Part shown: positions 50,090 to 60,504 of the stretch, one piece after another
Position numbering within the stretch: the stretch's first letter is position 1
Layout of the letters: every line of letters starts with the position of its first letter
Assembly (NCBI GenBank): GCA_963807425.1
Contig: CAWEBZ010000005.1
Coordinates: 62,001-126,000, forward strand
Source of the DNA: VRUE01 sp963807425
Lineage (GTDB): Bacteria; Actinomycetota; Thermoleophilia; Solirubrobacterales; 70-9
Direction: 5' to 3'
Length of the DNA stretch: 64,000 bases
Program-made: the position numbers and the translations under genes
Notes under the pieces: generated by a model
What the model saw: the letters and a program-made list of their open reading frames with translations, nothing else
Databases searched by the model: none
What the model was told of the DNA's origin: nothing

Positions 50090-51773
50090 CCGCGCCCTGA
50101 GAGGCTGAGGAAACCGTCGCCGCATACTTGGCCATCACGCCTTTGCCAAAAGGCGAGGGCGGCGACACGTAGTCGGCAACCCGCCGGGCGATCTCCTCGT
50201 CGGAGAGGGCGACGTCGAGGCGGCGGCCGTCGATGTCGACGGTTATCTCGTCGCCCTCGCGGATCGCCGCGATCGGCCCTCCCTTGGCGGCCTCTGGGGC
50301 GACGTGGCCGATCATCAGGCCGCGGGTGGCGCCGGAGAAGCGCCCGTCGGTGACCATCGCGACGCTCTCCCCTAGTCCCTCGCCGACGATCGCGGCGGTG
50401 ACCTGCAGCATCTCGCGCATGCCGGGGCCCCCTACCGGCCCCTCGTTGCGGATCACGACGACGTCACCGGCCTTGATCTGCTGGTCCTTGACCGCGCGGA
50501 AGCATTCCTCTTCAGACTCGAAGACGCGAGCCGGGCCGGTCTGCTGGGTGCGCTCGGTGCCGGCGAGCTTGACCACCGCCCCGTCAGGGGCCAGGTTGCC
50601 GCTCAGGATCGCTAGCCCGCCTTCGCTCTTCAGCGGGTCATCGATGGGACGCACTACTTCCTGGCCGGGCGCCTCGCTGGCCTCTGCAGCCACCTCACCG
50701 ATCGTCTTGCCGGTGACCGTGAGCGCGCCCTCGTGCAGCTTCCCGCCTTCGGCGAGGCGCTTGAGGATCAGCGGCACCCCGCCGGCGGCATAAAGGTCGG
50801 TGGCGACGAACCGACCGCCCGGCTTGAGGTCGGCGAAGAGCGGCGTCGTACGGGAGATGCGCTCGAAGTCGGCCATCGTCAGCTCGATCTCGAGCTCGCG
50901 CGCAAGGGCGATCAGGTGCAGGACCGCGTTGGTCGATCCCCCCGAGGCGCAGACGCAGGCGATCGCGTTCTCCAGCGAGTTGCGGGTGATCACCTTGCTC
51001 GGCGTCACGTCGTCGGCCAGCACACCCAGGACGAGCTCGCCGATCCGCTCCGCCACCGTGCCCTTCTCGCTGTCTTCGGCCGGGACCATCGCCGAGCCGC
51101 CGGCGCTGATCCCCAGTGCCTCAAAAGCGCAGGCCATCGTGTTGGCGGTGAACTGACCGCCGCAGGCGCCGGCGCCGGGGCTGGCGACGCCCTCGAGCTC
51201 GTTCAGTTCCTCATCGGTCATGTTGCCAGCGCTGTGGGCGCCGATCGCCTCGAAGATGTCGAGGATCGTTACGTCGCGGCCATGCCAGTGACCGGGGGCG
51301 ATCGAGCCGCCGTAGAGGACAACCGAGGGGACGTCGAGGCGGGCCAGCGCCATCGCGCAGCCCGGGATCGTCTTGTCACAGGCACAGAGGGCGACGATCG
51401 CGTCGAACTGGTAGCCGCGGGCCATCAGCTCGATCGAGTCGGCGATCACCTCACGGCTGATCAGCGAGGCCTTCATCCCCTGGGTGCCCATCGTCACGCC
51501 GTCGGAGACGGCGACGGTGTTGAACTCCATCGGCGTGCCGCCCGCCGCCCGTACGCCCTCCTTGACGTGCTCGGCAAGCCCGCGCAAGTGGAAGTTGCAC
51601 GGCATCGCCTCGGTCCAGGTGTTGGCGATGCCGATCGTCGGCCGGCTCAGCGCCTCGTCGTCGAAGCCGATGCCCTTCAGGTAGGCGCGCGCGTGGGCTC
51701 GGTCGGGACCGTCGAAGACGACGCTGGAGCGAGGACGGGGAAGCTTCGTCGAGGTGGCGCCGTTCGTGCTCAT
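50079..51773 (-). CDS. ilvD: Dihydroxy-acid dehydratase
   Basis: Fe-S enzyme that dehydrates dihydroxy-isovalerate and dihydroxy-methylvalerate in valine, isoleucine and leucine synthesis. 564 residues with the three cluster-ligand regions: TWTEAMPCNFHLRGL, VALCACDKTIPGCAMALARL and GACGGQFTANTMACAFEALG. The C-terminal NEGPVGGPGMREML and MVTDGRFSGATRGL are also conserved. Other ilv genes are not in the window. It lies 10 bases downstream of thiD on the same strand. Confidence 0.96.
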   Translation of the reverse strand: MSTNGATSTKLPRPRSSVVFDGPDRAHARAYLKGIGFDDEALSRPTIGIANTWTEAMPCNFHLRGLAEHVKEGVRAAGGTPMEFNTVAVSDGVTMGTQGMKASLISREVIADSIELMARGYQFDAIVALCACDKTIPGCAMALARLDVPSVVLYGGSIAPGHWHGRDVTILDIFEAIGAHSAGNMTDEELNELEGVASPGAGACGGQFTANTMACAFEALGISAGGSAMVPAEDSEKGTVAERIGELVLGVLADDVTPSKVITRNSLENAIACVCASGGSTNAVLHLIALARELEIELTMADFERISRTTPLFADLKPGGRFVATDLYAAGGVPLILKRLAEGGKLHEGALTVTGKTIGEVAAEASEAPGQEVVRPIDDPLKSEGGLAILSGNLAPDGAVVKLAGTERTQQTGPARVFESEEECFRAVKDQQIKAGDVVVIRNEGPVGGPGMREMLQVTAAIVGEGLGESVAMVTDGRFSGATRGLMIGHVAPEAAKGGPIAAIREGDEITVDIDGRRLDVALSDEEIARRVADYVSPPSPFGKGVMAKYAATVSSASQGAVTS

Positions 51774-51783
51774 TACCCGAAAT

Positions 51784-52587
<804 letters not shown>

Positions 52588-52596
52588 GTCCGCAGC

Positions 52597-53712
52597 CTAG
52601 ATGGCGGGCGCCGTCAGGAGCGTGCGCGAGTAGAGGCCGACGAGCGAACAGGAGACGTAGCCGAGCGCCTCGAGCGCAGCGAGCGCGGCGGCAGCATCGG
52701 CGCCGCTGAGATCGAGCTCGGCGGCGACGGCGTCGCAGGTCTCCTCTCCCCTCTCCACCGCGGCTAGGACGCTCAGCAGCTGTGGCTCCAGCCGCGGTCC
52801 CGCCCGCTCGCTCTTGCGGACCCCGGGCCCGAGCATCGCGTCAAGCACGTCCTGGGCGTCGCGAACCAAGCAGGCACCGCCGGCAAGCAGGTTGTTCGAG
52901 CCGGCCGAGCCGCGCGAGTTGACCGGCCCCGGCACCGCGCCCAGGTCCCGGCCCAGGTCTGCGGCGAGGTCGGCTGTGATCAGCGAGCCGGAACGCTGGG
53001 CCGCCTCGACCACCACGGTCATCCCCGCCAGCGCCGCCATGATCCGGTTGCGGGCGGGGAAGGTCCAGCGCCAGGCGCCGCTGCCGGGAGGTAGCTCGGA
53101 GAGGACCAGGCCGTGCTCGCAGATCTGCCGCCAGAGCGAACGGTGCGCCGCCGGGTAGGCGACGTCGGCGCCGCAGCCGAGCACGGCGACCGTTAGCCCC
53201 GCCTCGAGCGCGCCCCGATGCGCGCAGGCATCGATCCCGAAGGCAAGCCCGCTGGCGACGATCAGCCCGGCGGCGGCTAGCTCGCGACCCAGCCCGCGGG
53301 CGACCTCACGGCCATAGGAGCTGGCCCGCCTGGCGCCGACCACGGTCACCACGCCATCGGGCTCGAGCCGGCCGAGCAGAGCGGGATCGCCCCTGCCGAT
53401 CAGCGCCCACGGAGCATCGGAGCTGTCGCGGAGCCCCACCGGGTAGAGCGGATCGTGGCGGCAGCAGGCCCAGCACTGCGCGGCGAGCAGGTCGGCGTTG
53501 AGCCGGCGCTCGGAAACAGCTGCGACCTGCGCCAGTACCTGGACCGCGACGTTCGGGGCTGCGACAGCAGCGAGATCCTCGTTTGAAAGGCGCAGCAATT
53601 CAGGCGAGCGCGAGCCCGGAGCGCCGGTCGAGATCTTCTCGATGTAGGGCGCCAGATGGGCGAGCAGGCGCGAACGGCGCAGGCAATCGGGGCAAGCGCG
53701 AGGTTCGGTCAT
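52597..53712 (-). CDS. dprA: DNA processing protein DprA
   Basis: Loads RecA onto incoming single-stranded DNA during transformation. 371 residues from the ATG at 53710-53712, which overlaps the comM stop; the longer frame to 53928 runs inside comM and is rejected. The Rossmann core is clear: VVGARRASSYGREVARGLGR, IVASGLAFGIDACAHRGAL, FPARNRIMAALAGMTVVVEA and GSAGSNNLLAGGACLVRDA. A Cys-containing N-terminus (RACPDCLRRSRLLAHL) and a C-terminal winged-helix-like segment flank it. Confidence 0.93.
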   Translation of the reverse strand: MTEPRACPDCLRRSRLLAHLAPYIEKISTGAPGSRSPELLRLSNEDLAAVAAPNVAVQVLAQVAAVSERRLNADLLAAQCWACCRHDPLYPVGLRDSSDAPWALIGRGDPALLGRLEPDGVVTVVGARRASSYGREVARGLGRELAAAGLIVASGLAFGIDACAHRGALEAGLTVAVLGCGADVAYPAAHRSLWRQICEHGLVLSELPPGSGAWRWTFPARNRIMAALAGMTVVVEAAQRSGSLITADLAADLGRDLGAVPGPVNSRGSAGSNNLLAGGACLVRDAQDVLDAMLGPGVRKSERAGPRLEPQLLSVLAAVERGEETCDAVAAELDLSGADAAAALAALEALGYVSCSLVGLYSRTLLTAPAI

Positions 53713-55202
53713 TGCTCCCTCCGCCGCAACTGCAACGCCTGGGCCATCTGCTCGCGCTCGATCGTTTTCGTCGCGGCTAGGTCGGCGATCGTCTGCGCGA
53801 GGCGCAGAACCCGGTCGTGGGCACGGCCGCTGAGCCGCTTGCGGGCATAGGACTCGGCAAGGAGAGCTCCGGCCCCCTCGCTGAGCCGACGCTCTCGCAC
53901 CTCCGCGGGCGTCATCTCGGCGTTGCACCTACCTGGACCGAGGCGGCTTTCCTGCCGCTCTCGCGCCGCGCTGACCCGCTCGCGTACGGCGGCGGAGGCC
54001 TCGCCTGGCGGCCCGCCGATCTCCGCCGCGCTTGGCTGGCGAATCGCGGCAAGCACGTCGATGCGATCGGCGAGAGCGCCACTGAGACGGGCCTGGTAGT
54101 TGCGAACCGCGAGCGGCGCGCAAGCGCACTCGGGATCTGCATCGCCGCGCCCGCAGGGACAGGGGTTGGCGGCTGCGACCAGCATGAAGCAGCAGGGCAG
54201 GCGGCGCCAGGCGCCAGCGCGAGCGATCGAGACGCAGCCCGTCTCCAGCGGGGCCCGCAGCGACTCGAGGGCGTCGCGACGGAACTCGCAGAGCTCGTCC
54301 AGGAAGAGGACGCCCCGGTGGGCAAGGGTCGCCTCGCCGGGTCCGGGCGGATTGCCGCCGCCGATCAGCCCCGCGGGACTGATCGTGTGGTGCGGAGCGC
54401 GAAACGGCCGCCCGGCGGGCGGCTCCCTGTTGAGGCGACCGCAGGCGCTGGCGATCCGCGCCACCTCCAGCGCCTCCTCGGGGGCGAGTGGCGGCAGGAT
54501 CGAGGGCAGCCTGCTCGCCGCCAGCGACTTGCCGGCGCCGGGCGGTCCGATCATCAGCAGGCTGTGCCCACCCGCTGCCGCAACCTCGAGCGCGTAGCGC
54601 AGATGACGCTGGCCGCGCAGGTCAGCGAGATCGGGCTCACCGGGAGCCGTGCCAAGCACCAGATCCAGCGGCTGTGGGCGCGGCGGGATCCACTCCCCCG
54701 CGGCCAGAGCGGGGAGCTGCCCGAGACTCTCGATGCCGATCACCTCGATCCCGCCGGCCAGCGCCGCCTCGGGTCCATTCTGCGCGGGGACAACGATCGT
54801 CTCGGCGCCCCGCTCCCGGGCCGCTTCGGCGATCGCCAGCACACCGGAGATCGAGCAAACCGAGCCGTCGAGGGCAAGCTCGCCGACCAGTGCCATCCGC
54901 GACAGGGCGTCGAGGCTGAGCTGACCGGAAGCGGTCAGCAAGGCGACCGCGATCGCCAGGTCCATCCCGGGCCCGGCCTTGCGCAGGCTGGCCGGAGCGA
55001 GGTTGGCGACGATCCGCTGCAGGGGGAACTCGAAGCCGCAGTTGACCAGTGCCGCCCGCACCCGCTCGCGCGCCTCTCTCACCGCCGCGTCGGGAAGGCC
55101 GACCACCGAGAAGGCGGGTAGGCCGCGGTGGACGTCGACCTCGACCCGGACCGGGCGCGCCGAGATGCCGTCGAGGGTGAAGGTCTGCGCCGTGGCGAGC
55201 AC
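53709..55202 (-). CDS. comM: ComM/YifB-type Mg-chelatase-like AAA+ ATPase
   Basis: Hexameric helicase that promotes branch migration of transforming DNA. 497 residues: an N-terminal ribosomal S5/Lon-like domain (FTLDGISARPVRVEVDVHRG, LPAFSVVGLPDAAVREARER), Walker A in LLMIGPPGAGKSLAASRLP, Walker B in RGVLFLDELCEFRRDALESL, and the Cys-rich loop ANPCPCGRGDADPECAC typical of the family. It overlaps dprA by 4 bases. The opposite strand starts yraN about 100 bases upstream. Confidence 0.95.
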   Translation of the reverse strand: MLATAQTFTLDGISARPVRVEVDVHRGLPAFSVVGLPDAAVREARERVRAALVNCGFEFPLQRIVANLAPASLRKAGPGMDLAIAVALLTASGQLSLDALSRMALVGELALDGSVCSISGVLAIAEAARERGAETIVVPAQNGPEAALAGGIEVIGIESLGQLPALAAGEWIPPRPQPLDLVLGTAPGEPDLADLRGQRHLRYALEVAAAGGHSLLMIGPPGAGKSLAASRLPSILPPLAPEEALEVARIASACGRLNREPPAGRPFRAPHHTISPAGLIGGGNPPGPGEATLAHRGVLFLDELCEFRRDALESLRAPLETGCVSIARAGAWRRLPCCFMLVAAANPCPCGRGDADPECACAPLAVRNYQARLSGALADRIDVLAAIRQPSAAEIGGPPGEASAAVRERVSAARERQESRLGPGRCNAEMTPAEVRERRLSEGAGALLAESYARKRLSGRAHDRVLRLAQTIADLAATKTIEREQMAQALQLRRREQ

Positions 55203-55308
55203 GGTGGGGACGCTAGGAGGGTGAATCCGACGCGTGGCGCGCCGGATGTCAGGGATTCGTCACGCCTGGAGTGCAACTGGCGCGCCAGGGCGCCGTAGCG
55301 TGGCCTCC

Positions 55309-55686
55309 GTGACCCTGGCACGGCAGCAGATCGGCAAGGCAGCAGAGACCCTGGTCGCCGAACGGCTCACCGTTTCGGGCTGGGAGATCGTCGAGCGCAA
55401 CGCCCGCACCCGCTTCGGCGAGCTCGACATCGTTGCGCTCGACGGTCGAACGCTGGTCTTCGTCGAGGTCAAGGCCGGCCGCCAGGGCTCGGCCTTCGGA
55501 CCCGAGCGACCGGTCCTCGCCGTCGACCGCCGCAAGCAGCTGCGCGTCCGCCGCCTAGCCGCCGCCTGGATGGCGGACCGGCGCAATGCCCCCTACTACG
55601 CCGAGATCCGCTTCGACGCCGTCGGCGTCAGCTTCGACCGCCACGACCAGGTGGCCGACGTCGAGCACATCCGCGCGGCGTTCTAG
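55309..55686 (+). CDS. yraN: YraN/UPF0102 nuclease-fold protein
   Basis: 125 residues from the GTG at 55309-55311, preferred over the longer frame because the family starts at about RQQIGKAAETLVAERLTVSG. The PD-(D/E)xK core is intact: RFGELDIVALDGRTLVFVEV followed by KAG. It is a putative endonuclease of the Holliday-junction-resolvase fold with no settled role. In most bacteria it lies between rnhB and comM in the same direction; here the position is kept but the gene is on the opposite strand. Confidence 0.92.
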   Translation: MTLARQQIGKAAETLVAERLTVSGWEIVERNARTRFGELDIVALDGRTLVFVEVKAGRQGSAFGPERPVLAVDRRKQLRVRRLAAAWMADRRNAPYYAEIRFDAVGVSFDRHDQVADVEHIRAAF

Positions 55687-56366
55687 CCGGCGAGCTCGAG
55701 CTGGCTGTAGGCAACCGACTGGAACGAACGGCGGTGCAGCGGCGAGATCCCGATCCGCTCGATCGCGCTGCGGTGCTCCGGCGTCGAGTAGCCGACGTGC
55801 TCCTCGAAGCCCCAGCCGGGATGGTCGCGGCCGGCACCGTGCATGTAGCGATCGCGGGTGACCTTGGCGAGGATCGAGGCGGCGGCGATCGCCGCGCTTG
55901 TCCCGTCCCCCTCGATCACGGCCCGGTGCGGGACGGTGCAGTCGCGCAGCGAGAAGCCATCGACCAGGCAGGTCGCGTCCTCACTGGGCGCCAGCTGCTC
56001 GAGCGCGCTGGACAGCGCCTCGATGTTGGTCACGTGCAAGCCACGCTCGTCGATCCCGCGCGGACAGCGGACGACGACGCTAGCCCTCTCCGCGGCGCGC
56101 AGGACGCAGGGGAACAGCTCCTCGCGCCGCTCCGCGTTCATCTGCTTCGAGTCGTGCAGGCCGGCGAGCGCGCGGCGGTCGCTGTGCGAGAGCGTCTCGT
56201 AATCGATCAGCACCGCGGCGGCGACCAGCGGCCCCGCCAGGCAACCCCGCCCCGCCTCGTCGGCACCGGCGACGAGGCGCGTGCCGAGGCCGCGGTCGAA
56301 AGCGAAGAGCCGCCGGGTTCGAGCCAGACGGCGCCGGTGGACCTTGCCACCGGCGCTAGGCCCCAT
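55683..56366 (-). CDS. rnhB: Ribonuclease HII
   Basis: Removes ribonucleotides from DNA-RNA hybrids. 227 residues, with the catalytic block VAGADEAGRGCLAGPLVAAA, then LAGLHDSKQMNAERREELF and VIEGDGTSAAIAAASILAKV followed by TRDRYMHG. The first 25 residues are a basic extension. The four acidic residues (Asp, Glu near the N-terminus; Asp in CLVDGF; Asp in TRD) appear present. Its stop overlaps the yraN stop by 4 bases; lepB lies upstream. Confidence 0.93.
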   Translation of the reverse strand: MGPSAGGKVHRRRLARTRRLFAFDRGLGTRLVAGADEAGRGCLAGPLVAAAVLIDYETLSHSDRRALAGLHDSKQMNAERREELFPCVLRAAERASVVVRCPRGIDERGLHVTNIEALSSALEQLAPSEDATCLVDGFSLRDCTVPHRAVIEGDGTSAAIAAASILAKVTRDRYMHGAGRDHPGWGFEEHVGYSTPEHRSAIERIGISPLHRRSFQSVAYSQLELAG

Positions 56367-56521
56367 TCGGAACCTCCGCGTGTGCGGCTGGCGAGCGCCG
56401 GACCAAGCGGGGCAAGGACGCAGGGAGGCGCGAATGGCAGCGCCATTCGGCCGACCGAGGACGCCGCACCGCGCCGCGTCCGCCGCCGCCAGGCGTGCGC
56501 GGGGAGGGTTCGGATGGGGCC

Positions 56522-57142
56522 CTAGAAGACGCCGACGCGGTCGGGGGGCCAGTAGGTGGCGAAGGCCTTACCGATGATCCAGTCGCGGGGGACAGGGCCC
56601 CAGAAGCGGCTGTCGTCGCTTTCCCCACGGTTGTCTCCCATCATGAAGTAATGGTCGGGCGGGATGGTGATCGGTTTCGGCAAATTGCAGGAAGGGGCGC
56701 TGCCGCAGGGCCTGGTGTACGGCTCATCGGTCTTCGCGACTCCGTTGACCACTGGATGGCCGTTGCGGACGCTGAGCGTGTCGCCCGGCCCGGCGACGAT
56801 CCGCTTGATGAAGTTCTGACTCGACTCGGTTTCCGTCGGTACGCCGCAGGCCTGTTGCGGTGAATGAGGGGCGCCGCATTCGGCTCCGTTGTCGGCTCCG
56901 GTCGGAGGATGGAAGACGACGATGTCGCCGGGGCCCGGATCGGCGAGGTGATAGAGGAAGCGGTTGACCAGCACCCGCTGGCCGACGTCGAGCGTCGGCT
57001 CCATCGACTGTGAGGGGATCTGGTAGGGCTTGATCAGCCAAGCCTGGATCGCCAGCGCAAGCCCCAAGGCCAGCGCAACGATGACGACCAGCTCGATCAG
57101 CCCGCCGCCGCGACTCTTCGGCTTCGGGATCGAGGGGCTCAG
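56522..57142 (-). CDS. lepB: Signal peptidase I
   Basis: Membrane serine protease that removes signal peptides. The catalytic Ser is in QIPSQSMEPTLDVGQRVLVN, the Lys in NFIKRIVAGPGDTL, and the C-terminal GDNRGESDDSRFWGPVP is conserved. The first standard start, TTG at 57065-57067, would cut the N-terminal membrane helix. Reading back in frame restores it (LIELVVIVALALGLALAIQ) and meets a CTG at 57140-57142 that overlaps the rplS stop as CTGA. I chose the CTG start; the exact start is uncertain. An insert with two Cys (AECGAPHSPQQACG) may form a disulfide. Confidence 0.88.
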   Translation of the reverse strand: MSPSIPKPKSRGGGLIELVVIVALALGLALAIQAWLIKPYQIPSQSMEPTLDVGQRVLVNRFLYHLADPGPGDIVVFHPPTGADNGAECGAPHSPQQACGVPTETESSQNFIKRIVAGPGDTLSVRNGHPVVNGVAKTDEPYTRPCGSAPSCNLPKPITIPPDHYFMMGDNRGESDDSRFWGPVPRDWIIGKAFATYWPPDRVGVF

Positions 57143-57858
57143 GCCGAGTCCTCGCCGGAATCGCCGGATTTCTTCTCCGTCGATTCGTCCTCGGCATCCT
57201 CAGCCGCGGCGCTGTCCTCGGTCTCCCCTGCCTCGGGCGCCTCGGCGTCCGTGTCTGCCTCCGTCTCAGTCTCCGCCTCAGGGCTCTCTGGGGCCTCTGC
57301 CTCAGGTGCCTCCGCAGTCTCCGCCTCAGGGCTCTCTGTGGCCTCTGCCTCAGGTGCCTCCGTAGCCTCTGCCGCAGCGGCCTCGGTCTCCTCCCCCGCG
57401 TCTGCCCCCGGTGCCTCGACCGCTTCGGCCTCCTCCTGGGTGGCGCCCTCTGCATCCACGGCCGCGGGCTCTGCCGCCGCGGTCGGGGTCGAGATCAGCT
57501 CCTCGTCGATCCCCCAGCGGCGCTCGGCGACCCGGGCCGCCTTGCCGATCCGGCCGCGCAGGTAGTAGAGCTTCGCCCGGCGCACGTCGCCGCGCGCGGC
57601 GATCTCAAGCTTCTCGATCTTCGGCGAGTGCAAGGGGAACGTTCTCTCCACGCCGACCCCAAAGGATTGCTTGCGCACCGTGAAGGTCTCGCGGACGCCG
57701 GAGCCCTGCCGGCGCAGGACGATTCCCTCGAAGACCTGGGTGCGGCGGCGGCTGCCCTCGACGACCTGGAAGTGAACGCGCACGCGGTCGCCCGGGGCGA
57801 AGGACGGCAGTCCTTGCCTCAGTTGGGCCCGCTCGATGCTGTCGATAACGCTGCTCAT
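57139..57858 (-). CDS. rplS: 50S ribosomal protein L19 with a long acidic tail
   Basis: Residues 1-120 are a normal L19 (IERAQLRQGLPSFAPGDRVR, GIVLRRQGSGVRETFTVRKQ, FPLHSPKIEKLEIAARGDVR), which sits at the 30S-50S interface. The next 120 residues are an extra tail of Ala, Glu, Pro and Thr repeats (EAPEAEATESPEAE-like), encoded by near-tandem DNA repeats of about 57 bases around 57270-57370. Ordinary L19 is about 115 residues. The tail should be disordered and strongly negative. The gene sits between trmD and lepB. Confidence 0.93.
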   Translation of the reverse strand: MSSVIDSIERAQLRQGLPSFAPGDRVRVHFQVVEGSRRRTQVFEGIVLRRQGSGVRETFTVRKQSFGVGVERTFPLHSPKIEKLEIAARGDVRRAKLYYLRGRIGKAARVAERRWGIDEELISTPTAAAEPAAVDAEGATQEEAEAVEAPGADAGEETEAAAAEATEAPEAEATESPEAETAEAPEAEAPESPEAETETEADTDAEAPEAGETEDSAAAEDAEDESTEKKSGDSGEDSA

Positions 57859-57915
57859 TGGCGAAAAAAGACCGCCGGACCCGGAACCGGGCTCCGCGCG
57901 GCCGCCGAATGGTAG

Positions 57916-58593
57916 CTACTCGGCGCGCGAATCGAACTGCTCGGCTCGGGCGCGGCTCTGCTCAGCCCGCCAGCGGCGCACCCGCTCGTGGTCGCCGGAG
58001 ACCAGTACGTCCGGCACACCCCAGCCGCGGTAGGTGGCAGGACGGGTGTAGTGCGGGTACTCCGGCGCCCCCTCCAGTAGCTGACTGAAGGACTCCTCGA
58101 CCGCGCTGTGCTCGTGCCCGAGCGCGCCCGGCAGCTTGCGCATGACGACGTCGGCCAGGACCATCGCCGGCAGCTCTCCTCCCGCCAGCACGTAGCGACC
58201 GATCGAGACCTCGTCGTCGGCGAAGTGCTCGTGCACGCGCTCGTCGAAGCCCTCATAACGACCGCAGAGAACGGCCAGGTGCGGCTCGGCGGTCAGCTCA
58301 TCGGCGAGAGCGTCGTCCAGCAGCCTCCCGGTCGGGGAGAGCAACACAACCCTTGGCCTCTCCCCATTCGGATAGGCGGCCTGCAGCGCTGCGTCGACTA
58401 CGTCGACTCGCAGCACCATCCCGGCGCCGCCCCCGTAGGGCGCGTCATCGACCTGACCGGCACCGAGAGGCGTCGTATCGCGGTAGTTGAAGAAGCGAAG
58501 CTCGTTCCCTTCGTTGAGCGCGTTCTGCACCGACCGCTGCGACTGAAACCAGTCGAATGCCTCGGGGAAGAGCGTGAAGACGTCGAGCTTCAT
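57916..58593 (-). CDS. trmD: tRNA (guanine-N1)-methyltransferase
   Basis: Methylates G37 of tRNAs to prevent frameshifting. 225 residues of the SPOUT fold: MKLDVFTLFPEAFDWFQSQR, FFNYRDTTPLGAGQVDDAPY, GGGAGMVLRVDVVDAALQAA, and the knot region LLSPTGRLLDDALADEL, VLCGRYEGFDERV, YVLAGGELPAMVLADVVMRK. The C-terminal YTRPATYRGWGVPDVLVSGD is conserved. rimM, usually directly upstream, is not between khpA and trmD. Confidence 0.96.
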   Translation of the reverse strand: MKLDVFTLFPEAFDWFQSQRSVQNALNEGNELRFFNYRDTTPLGAGQVDDAPYGGGAGMVLRVDVVDAALQAAYPNGERPRVVLLSPTGRLLDDALADELTAEPHLAVLCGRYEGFDERVHEHFADDEVSIGRYVLAGGELPAMVLADVVMRKLPGALGHEHSAVEESFSQLLEGAPEYPHYTRPATYRGWGVPDVLVSGDHERVRRWRAEQSRARAEQFDSRAE

Positions 58594-58613
58594 AAGCGGG
58601 GGCGCCCCGCGCC

Positions 58614-58844
58614 TCAGTCGAGAATGTCGACTATGACACGGCGGTCGAGCCGTACCGCGGCAGCCTTGGCGATCGCGCGGATCGCGTTTGCCACCCGGCC
58701 GCCTTTGCCGATCACCCGGCCGAGGTCCTCCTCGGCGACGGAGATCTCATAGACGAGGTCGCCGTTCTCTTCCAGCTCCTCGACTACGACCGCCTCGGGA
58801 TCCTCGACCAGTGCTCTGACGAGGAACTCCAGGAGCTCGGTCAT
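58614..58844 (-). CDS. khpA: KH-domain RNA-binding protein KhpA
   Basis: 76 residues, the standard KhpA length. The single KH domain shows VEDPEAVVVEELEENGDLVY and the GxxG loop in EEDLGRVIGKGGRVANAIRA. KhpA binds RNA with KhpB and affects cell division and translation in Gram-positive bacteria. It lies 6 bases downstream of rpsP, the usual position. Confidence 0.94.
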   Translation of the reverse strand: MTELLEFLVRALVEDPEAVVVEELEENGDLVYEISVAEEDLGRVIGKGGRVANAIRAIAKAAAVRLDRRVIVDILD

Positions 58845-58850
58845 CAGCGC

Positions 58851-59105
58851 TCAGCTGCCCGAGGCGGCGATGCCCTTGGTGCGCAACAGAGTCGCGACGG
58901 TCTCCGAAGGCTGGGCGCCGTGCTCGAGCCAGTGCTTGGCGCGCTCCTCGTCGAACTCGATCGTCGAGGGCTCGGTCTGCGGGTTGTAGCGACCGATGGT
59001 CTCGATCGTCCGCCCGTCGCGCGGAGAGCGCTTGTCGGCGACGACGATCCGCCAGATCGGGTTCTTCTTCGACCCGACGCGTCTGAGTCTGATTCGGACT
59101 GCCAT
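58851..59105 (-). CDS. rpsP: 30S ribosomal protein S16
   Basis: 84 residues with the S16 signature MAVRIRLRRVGSKKNPIWRI, VVADKRSPRDGRTIETIGRY and NPQTEPSTIEFDEERAKHWL. It helps 30S assembly. It lies 13 bases downstream of ffh and 6 upstream of khpA, on the same strand. Confidence 0.97.
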   Translation of the reverse strand: MAVRIRLRRVGSKKNPIWRIVVADKRSPRDGRTIETIGRYNPQTEPSTIEFDEERAKHWLEHGAQPSETVATLLRTKGIAASGS

Positions 59106-59118
59106 GAGCCGCGAGAGA

Positions 59119-60483
<1,365 letters not shown>

Positions 60484-60504
60484 GCAGTCGCAGCTTAGAG
60501 GGCG

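Noticed and set aside
52588..52600. TPP riboswitch before thiD
   Set aside because: Only 9 bases separate dprA and thiD, leaving no room for an aptamer.
53713..53928. N-terminal extension of the dprA frame
   Set aside because: It overlaps the end of comM; the ATG at 53710-53712 gives the family start and an ATGA junction.
57250..57380. Regular repeats in rplS (and 25110-25260 in infC) as a CRISPR array
   Set aside because: The repeats are in frame, encode low-complexity protein, and lack constant repeat/unique spacer structure.
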